This document shows, piece by piece, positions 53,201-62,200 of a DNA stretch of 64,000 nucleotides. The stretch covers positions 186,001 through 250,000 of the forward strand of contig JAVTVY010057082.1 of assembly GCA_036873755.1 (NCBI GenBank), read 5' to 3'. The first letter of the stretch is position 1. Each line of letters starts with the position of its first letter. The position numbers were made by a program, and so were the translations under genes. Below the pieces are notes generated by a model. It saw only the letters and a list, made by a program, of their open reading frames with translations, had not been told where the DNA came from and made no database searches. The DNA comes from Hanleya hanleyi (lineage: Eukaryota; Mollusca; Polyplacophora; Lepidopleurida; Hanleyidae).

Positions 53201-56200
53201 TGACTCTTCATTTCACGTAAATTCTGAGGATAACAAAAACAAGGTGTCTATATATGTACCTGAACAATGATCAGCGTTTCGACAATCTACTTTTATTCAT
53301 CCAATTACTTATCTGTGTGTACCACTTATATACTAACATGATCTCAATGTCATTATGCCCGATATGGATTTTCGAGAAATTATAGCCGGGTAAAATAAGT
53401 TTCCAAGCTCTATATTTGATGGTTGGTTCTGGCTCCAATGACCTCCACCTTTGACCTCTTGACCCCAAAATCCAATAGAGCATCTCCTTGACACGAGAAT
53501 GAGGCAAATGCCTAAAGTTTGGTCATGACTTGCACCCCAAAACTACATGTAGTGTCAGCGTATTACAAAAGTATTTGGAGCCGAGTCACCTTGACCTTTC
53601 ATTCGTGTAACTCGGCACTCAGCAGGTTTTCCTGTTTAGGTCAAAACTTGGCATCCAAAACAGGAGTTAAATGTTCTTGAAATGAAAGCATACAAAGGTT
53701 GACATAAATTATAATTCTAAAATTAGACCTTGCCAAATGAAAACCCTTGAAAGACACAGACTGCTGTGCATTGAAAGTACATGTAATATTAAATTGAAAG
53801 TAATTTTCTTACGCAATCTATCTATTTCTGATTTTAAAATGTGGCACAGACATAAGAAATCTATCTATCTTTGATGATAAAAATGTAGCAAAGGCATACA
53901 CCTGTGAATTTACATGCTAACTTGAATATGTGTATATAAAACAATAAAACAATTTAATGCAAAAAAATACTGCATGAATTTGATCCATCACCAAACTGTA
54001 ACCATGCATGATTAATGACGAGGGCTTGGATATCACCAAACTGTAACCATGCATGATTAATGGCGAGGGCTTGGATATCACCAAACTGTAACCATGCATG
54101 ATTAATGGCGAGGGCTTGGATATCACCAAACTGTAACCATGCATGATTAATGGCGAGGGCTTGGATATCACCAAACTGTAACCATGCATGATTAATGACA
54201 AGGGCATGATTAATGGCGAGGGCTTGGATATCACCAAACTGTAACCATGCATGATTAATGGCGAGGGCTTGGATATCACCAAACTGTAACCATGCATGAT
54301 TAATGGCGAGGGCTTGGATATCACCAAACTGTAACCATGCATGATTAATGGCGAGGGCTTGGATTGATTGGAAAGCCACTCCATTCAAAGCAAAACAGTA
54401 TCATACACTACAGGTCTATAGAGACATTTGTCCTAATACCCAAATGAAGTGAATATAGATGGTAACAAAGAATGAAGAAGAAATGCACACACCCCAAACT
54501 GTACAGTAAAAAGGCACTCGCATATAAAAATGAAGATGATATGAGAATAACCTTACTTAGCAAAATATTGAAGCCTAGTCAGTATTTGTTTTGCCGTACA
54601 TGGTGATCATGTATTCAAGGAACAAATCCATATCTAATATCAGGTATGTGATGGGCCTTGAAGAAGAGCCAATTTGGCTTCAACATATGCCGGAAAAAAA
54701 GATTTTAATTTTGGAGTATAGCAACCCTGACAATTATAACTGCCCTGGTGGGGGAATTCAGTGACGCTTGACCTTTTGACTTCAAACTCAATGCAGTGTT
54801 TATTGCTTATGGTATATCTGAAGAACACAATCTGACAATCTAGAACTGGTGAGATCACATCTAAACAAAATGTTTGTCAGAAATTGGTCGTAAACCGTAT
54901 TCATGAAATTTGGTCACATGCCACAGCCCTGAATTAGAGTTACACAACGAATCAAGATTCTCAACTATTTCATGACCTTCGGGCTGAGTGACCTTGACCT
55001 CTGACCTTTTGACCTCTACTTTGGTACTCAACACATTATCTTTTCGTAAATGTATCCACTCATGAAAACAACACAATTTTCAATGATGCTCTGATTTTTG
55101 GGTCACAGTGACCGTGACCTCAATTTTGACACTCGATACACTGTCAGACGGATACTCGATACACTGTCAGACGGATACTCGATACACTGTCAGATGGATA
55201 TCCGTCGATACGCTGTCAGACGGATACTCGATACATTGTCAGACGGATACTCAATCCGTTGATACACTGTCAGATGGATACTCAATACAGTGTCAGACGG
55301 ATAGTCGATACACTGTCAGACGGATACTCAATACACTGTCAGACAGATACTCGATACACTGTCAGACGGATACTCAATACACTGTCAGACGGATAGTCGA
55401 TACACTGTCAGACGGATACTCAATACACTGTCAGACAGATACTCGATACACTGTCAGACGGATACTCAATACACTGTCAGATGGATAGTCGATACACTGT
55501 CAGACGGATACTCAATACACTGTCAGGCGGATACTCGATACACTGTCAGACGGATACTCGATACACTGTCAGACGAATACTCAATACACTGTCAGACGGA
55601 TACTCGATACACTGTCAGACGAATATACACGGTCAGACGGATACTCAATACACTGTCAGACGGATACTCAATACACTGTCAGACGAATATACACTGTCAG
55701 ACGGATACTCAATACACTGTCAGACGGATACTCGATACAGTGTCAGACGAATATACACTGTCAGACGGATACTCAATACACTGTCAGACGGATACTCGAT
55801 ACACTGTCAGACGAATATACACTGTCAGACGGATACGAATATACACTGTCAGACGGATACTCGATACACTGTCAGACGGATACTCAATACACTGTCAGAT
55901 GGATACTCGATACACTGTCAGACGAATATCGGCATCACATAGTGCATCTGCCTTTTTGGCAGACATATAAAAATGAAACAGCTTAAAATTCCTCCACCCA
56001 CTTACATCATTAAATTTTTCTTTTTTTTACATCACATGCTGTATGCTGTAATTTTTTCGAGCCGAAGAAGCTGAAAATAATACCCTTGATAGGACCTGAG
56101 AAAGACATCAAACTCAACCACCAAAGTTGAAAAAGAGATGATCAGTAATCTCACATGATCAACAGTAGGTCTTCTTACCTCCAATGCATATTCAGCTGTA

Positions 56201-59200
56201 GACAGAAACAAGTTGACAGACGATGAATAGTTTTCTGTCTGTGGGCCGTCATTGTTGTTGTAGTTAGACATTTTGACACCATGAATTTGAGACCCCATAA
56301 AAAATAAACTGACTTGCACTAAAATACACTTACAATAATGACTCGTTCAACCTTTGACCGTATCATCCTAATTGTTTCAGCATCCATATTTGCAGTGCTC
56401 ATTGCATGCGATGTGGTTATATAATTTAGCTAATTAACAGCGGTCTCAAATAATTGCATCACAATTATACGGAGTTGGTATCATGCAAAACTTATTTACA
56501 TATGGTCTAGTTTACATGTATGTTCTACAGGTTGAAATATTTTCACATGCAAATGGACAGAAATGTGAATCAATACTGTTTTAACACTACATCATTCCAC
56601 CAATCAGCCTCATAGCATGATGGGTTACAACAGTAAAGTTGACAGGGCTGTTCATGGGAGGTCATATACCATACAGTGTGCTAGGACAAGTATTCCTGGG
56701 CCTGTAATTCTATTGTAACTTTAGAAGCTACTGGTAACATATTACATTTTCCTGCTGTTGCCATCAGTCTCAATACATCGCGGGATAAAAAAATCGCTTA
56801 TTCGCACACACAGGCATGGTGACGATAAATGGCAACAAGTGTACAGCTCAAAGGAAATTATATCAATAAATTGTGAACAGTCTGACAGATTTTCACAATA
56901 CAGGAATATGTAATGTGCGATATGAAGTAATTACAATAAATGAATAATAATAGGCATCGTGATAATCAATAAAGTGAAAGGGGGGGGGGGATCCTAATCT
57001 GGGATGTTTCTGTGGCATACATCCAGGGTTAAGTTCATTACAGTGTGAGGATCAATGGAATTTCAATGGGCTTCATCACTCCGATACAGGAATCTAGACA
57101 AAACTTCTGTCCTCAATGACTATCAGAGTGTTGGCCAAAGTCCTGTCCATTGAACAGGCAATTGTAATTCTGGACAGGAAAAATGAAAAAAAATTAACAT
57201 GGGAGAGATAGAATACTGGGAAGGTGGTTTGTCCAAATTTAGCAAAATGTGACATTAGGACAAGCGGTTTTCAATTTGAAACTGTGCAGGCAAAGATTCG
57301 GAAATTTAACATGGGACAGATAGGAAAATAATCAGAGAAGTAGACTGTCCAAATCTGGCAAATGTGACATTTGGCATGTTTGGAGAGCCTTTTTCTATTC
57401 CTGGCTGAACAACATTAGCCAAACACACATCCACCTGTTCATTGGACAATTGTAATTCTGGAAAGGCAAAATTAATAAAAATGATAACATGGGAGATAAA
57501 GGAAAAATGGTGAGGTGATCTCTCCAAATCTAACAAAATGTGACATTTGGACTGTCAGTTTTTAAATGCTGGGACGACTTCAAAGGAGATGGTTCATGGA
57601 TTTTTTTTCATTTCCTGGGCTCACATACAGAATTTACTACATGTATAGGGCAGCATATGTTCAACTGCAGGTGTAAATATGATAGAATATTCATATTCTT
57701 GGAATGACATGTAGAAGTGAGTATACAATATACATGTACAATGGGCATATCTATGGGGCATGGATACTTTCTCGAATGACAGTTCTCAGATTCATTACCT
57801 TGATGTTTGCTGAGTTATAACAATGAAACAAAATGTCAGATAATATCCATGTTTCATAATATTGCTCCATTATATAGGTACTTATACTCTGTTGTCACGA
57901 GTAGTGTGGTATTACATCGTATATGCGGTTGTTACAAATCAATAATGTTTGAATATTAAAACAGACAATTCAATCATCTCATTAGCCAAGCCTTGGGCTG
58001 GTGAAATTGATATGGTATCGCAGGGTGGGAGGATAGCTACATTCCCAGCAGGCCAGTCAGACAAGATACATGTACATGTATGTGTTATGGGTCCAGGAAA
58101 CTGACTATTCTATGCCCAGCCAATCTATTGAGAATGTTTTGTCCAATTTTTTTTTCGAAATAAAATTGTTGTGTTCTATAAATATTAGTATTCGTTCAAA
58201 ATATTATCAAACAACATCTGGTAGAACTATCTGTATGAAACATTTTCTGTTTGGGTGGCGTTATCTGGGCTAAACACCCCAAATACAAACTGTTTCAATC
58301 AAATATCCTACTGTGTGTTGTACAGTAATAGTTTGAATGAATACCATATTTGCTTTGCGCCAGTGTGGAAATTTTAGAATGCAACAGGTTTTATTTAAAA
58401 AAAAAATCAGACAAAATGTTCTCAATAGATTGGCTGGGACAAACAACAGGTATTAAAACCCATGTAAAATATGATGATATCAAATGTTGTTTAGAATGAG
58501 CGTAATCACCTTCAAACCGCGAGTGATGCTACCATCCTTGATTTTCAGTTCAAACAGTTCCTGCTCCCATTCCAGTAACTTTCGACCTGAGGCCTCATTT
58601 CTCCGCCACAGCTCGCAGACCATGTCCACTTCCTGTCCAGGACTGAGACCTGTGTCTCGTTGGACGTGGGTCATTATCTCCTTAATATCACTCGTCATCT
58701 ACAACATGATTACGTGTGCGTGAGACAGAAAACAAACACATGCAAGGGTGACACCAGACAATGTCAATGAAGAATCTACCATGGCTACAGAGGATTTCAC
58801 AGAATGTTACACTCTGCAACCAAACTATTACTGACAATGAACAATTGTACCCCATGTGCATTGCTGGGATTATCAGCATCTGTACTCCATTACTCGCCAA
58901 CTTGATGATGCACCCCTGTGACCAAGCACTCACTAACTCAGGTCTTGCTTTTCGTCAAAAGTGATGGGAATTCAAACAGATCTTCACAATCTAACTATCG
59001 GAATCCAAAACTATCATTTTTGTACAGATTGCTAAGATTTTACGGGGAATCAGATTTCCGGATTACCGTGGAGAAGCAAGCCCTGCTAACCTTGGCCAAG
59101 ATGAAGCACAAATCACAATATTAATATGAAAACTTGATTCTCTTTGCACATGCTCTAAAACTGTCATGCTGGTGTCTGTGTTAGGCCATAGATTAATGCT

Positions 59201-62200
59201 TCTCAGATACCATCCACACCAAAGTTTTCAGCTCATCTATTCTCTGTCTTACCAACCATTCAGCAAAGAAAACTAAGAGCTTCAATATACACCCACACAT
59301 TGGCCATATTTAATATTTGTGATCTCACATTTAACTTATGGTATAACCAAAGTTTGGTATAAATCCATAACCTGATATCGCACAGACAACAAATACTAAC
59401 CGACAGACAAACGAACAGATGGACAGACAGTAAAATCAATGAAAACTTGAATGGTTGAAGTCTCCCGACATTGGGACAATTGATTGGCTTGGAACTGTAA
59501 CGTTCAGTAACCGGCATGGAGAGCAATCCCAAGTGAGATCCAGTGGCAAGGGTCGCTATACAGCTGAAATATTGCTGAACGCTACGTTAAACCTTAATTC
59601 CATCTCTCTCTCCAGTGGCAAGATACCCACAATTACTGCTTTTGTCCTAATCGGGTCAGGTTTTCAGAAGTTATTGTCCAGAAATAAAATTTTAACTTTG
59701 CCCAAGGTGGCACCACCTATAGGTGAACTGGTGTGAAAAACAATCCCAAGCGAGATCTTGAGGCGAGGTATCCACATGCCAGATTTGGAAAGAATCCATT
59801 CAGCTTTTCAAAAGTTATTGTCCGGAATCAAAATTTTAACTTGGCCCCATGCGACACCACCTATACGCGGATTGGCATGAAAAACAATCCCTAGCGAGAA
59901 CTTGAGGCGAGGTACCCACATACCAAATTTGAAAAGAAACTGTTCAGTTTTTCAAAAGTTATTGTGCAGAAACAAAATTTTTACTTGGCCCCCAGGTGGC
60001 GCCCACTATAAGTGGATCGGCGTGAAAACCAATCCCAAGCAAGATCTTGAGGCAAGGTACCCACTTACCAAATTTGAAACGAATTCGTTCGGTTTTGCAC
60101 AAGTTATTGTCCGGAAATGAAGTCGGACAGACCCCAATACTATAGTCCCAATTTAGCCCTTCGGGCATCGGGGGACAAATAATTCTTGTTTGCCATGAGT
60201 TTGAAGCATATCTCAAATGTCATTACAATTAACATCCCTGAACTGGAGATATAACCTGAACATTCTACTTTATGATGGATTCGTTATTTTTGTGTCACAA
60301 TGACCTTGACCTTTGATCTCAACGTGAATAGGGTTCTTCCTGGCCCAATGGGTATGGCATATGCCAAGTTTGATACCAACCCATAAATCTGGTACTAGAG
60401 ATATCTCCCACACATCAAAGGTTAAAGGACAGACGGACGGACAGATATCCCTATTGCATCTAGCAACAGGCATATAAAACTGTTTGCACATTGTTTTTTG
60501 TTTTTTTTGTAATCTGAAAGTTAATCTAATGGGAGCACTTAATTTAGGCATATTGATAAAAGCCTCAGCCAGCATGCAAGTAAAGGCCCAAATAAAGGTG
60601 AATTTCCAGTGATAATCACATTTTCTTCTGTCGATCTGCTCCGCATTTTCATCGTGAACTAATCTGGCTACAGGGAGTGAGTGAGTGAATAGGTTTTAAC
60701 GTCGCTTTCAACAACTTATATTTCAGTCATATCACGACGAACCAACTAAGCACCACCCAGCCAAGTTGTGTTCCTGTTGCTTCAAAGAATAAATCTTTGA
60801 TAGCAACATGGAACCAGACACCCGCCATCCACCCTATATAACACTTGAGGACAGCACAGATTCAACATATGATATACTGACAGAATGTGCACTACCAATA
60901 TCAAACAGCAAAGTACTACCATAAAGGTACATGAGCAGTGGACATTTACTGGAGAAGCAACATTAAACAATAAGGTTATACACAATATTCAGGAGTGATA
61001 TGTGCCATTCACAATACATGTACTTAAAGGGGAAATGCAAACGTTTTCAGATTCTCCTTTTTATATTTTATATCAGTTGAATAAGGATAGAAATATCGAT
61101 CTGTCTACTTCACTTGGTTAAATTTGAAGTGGTCTGCTAGAAGCTTTTAAAATGTCATCGCTTATCTTTCCTTGATTGTGACGTCATGTCAAATCAGCCT
61201 CCCAAAGATTGAATGTTTCAAGTACTGACGCACGACCAGGTAGTCTGATGTGACATCGCAAACCAGCATCAGTCAAGGGCAATTAAGCGATGCCGATTTC
61301 ATTTCTGCCGGGCTTGAGATACCAACTTTGGAACAATTTTCAAAACTTATTGGGAGACAAAATACTTCAAATAAAACCAAAAGAAGTAAATAGGCTGATA
61401 GATCCAACATTAAACAAACCTTGAAGATCATAAAATGGAAAATTTGAAACCCCTTGCATTTCACCTTCACATGTAACAAATCATAGAAATGTTTACATTC
61501 TACTTACCATTTTACTTTCCATGCGTATTGTGGAGTGAATACTGTGAGGTAGATCATAGGAGCCTTTACGAGATGAACCCGGTATGTTACTTCCTAATGG
61601 TAATGCTAGACGAAGATTCATATTCTCTTCCCTCGAGTCCTTGACTTTGGTTTCCATGTTACGTACTCGATCTTTCGCTCTTTGTAACTGTCGTGCTAAC
61701 TCCTTTTCTGATGCCTGAATATTTTTAAAATAAAATGTATTGTGAGGAAAATTTAGAACATGGAATAGATTTTATTTTTGGTATCATGGCACTGTTATAG
61801 GCTATTGCCCAGTGTTATAAGACAGTGAATAAAGAGGAAAAATTAAGTCACTTTTACAGTCTCCGAGATAATACCAAGCTCTCGTTTCAAAATGTTAGCT
61901 GATTTTTAACCAAGTCAACTCATATAAATTATGTCAAGGTAGTTGCAGAGGAACTCCATTAATGTACTGGAACTCCAGCATTTTTTTTTTCAATGAGAGT
62001 CAATTATGGCAGATTATATCTTTAATGTTATAATAATTCTATCTGAAAGATATCCTTTATCAACATACCAGTAGTTTTGCATTCTCTGTCAGAAGTTTTT
62101 CTTCCACCTCGGACAAGTTATTGGCCCTGTCAGATCGTTCCTGGAAGAAACGTTCCTCAGTGACTTGTAACCTCTTCTCTAGTGACTTCACCTGCAACAT

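Noticed and set aside
53917..54388. Two overlapping minus-strand frames of 144 and 155 codons
   Set aside because: Pure 45-bp tandem repeats with no splice signals matching the neighbouring exons.
55108..55970. Plus-strand frames of 76-153 codons
   Set aside because: Products of the 23-bp minisatellite; codon pattern is repeat-driven and opposite to the gene.
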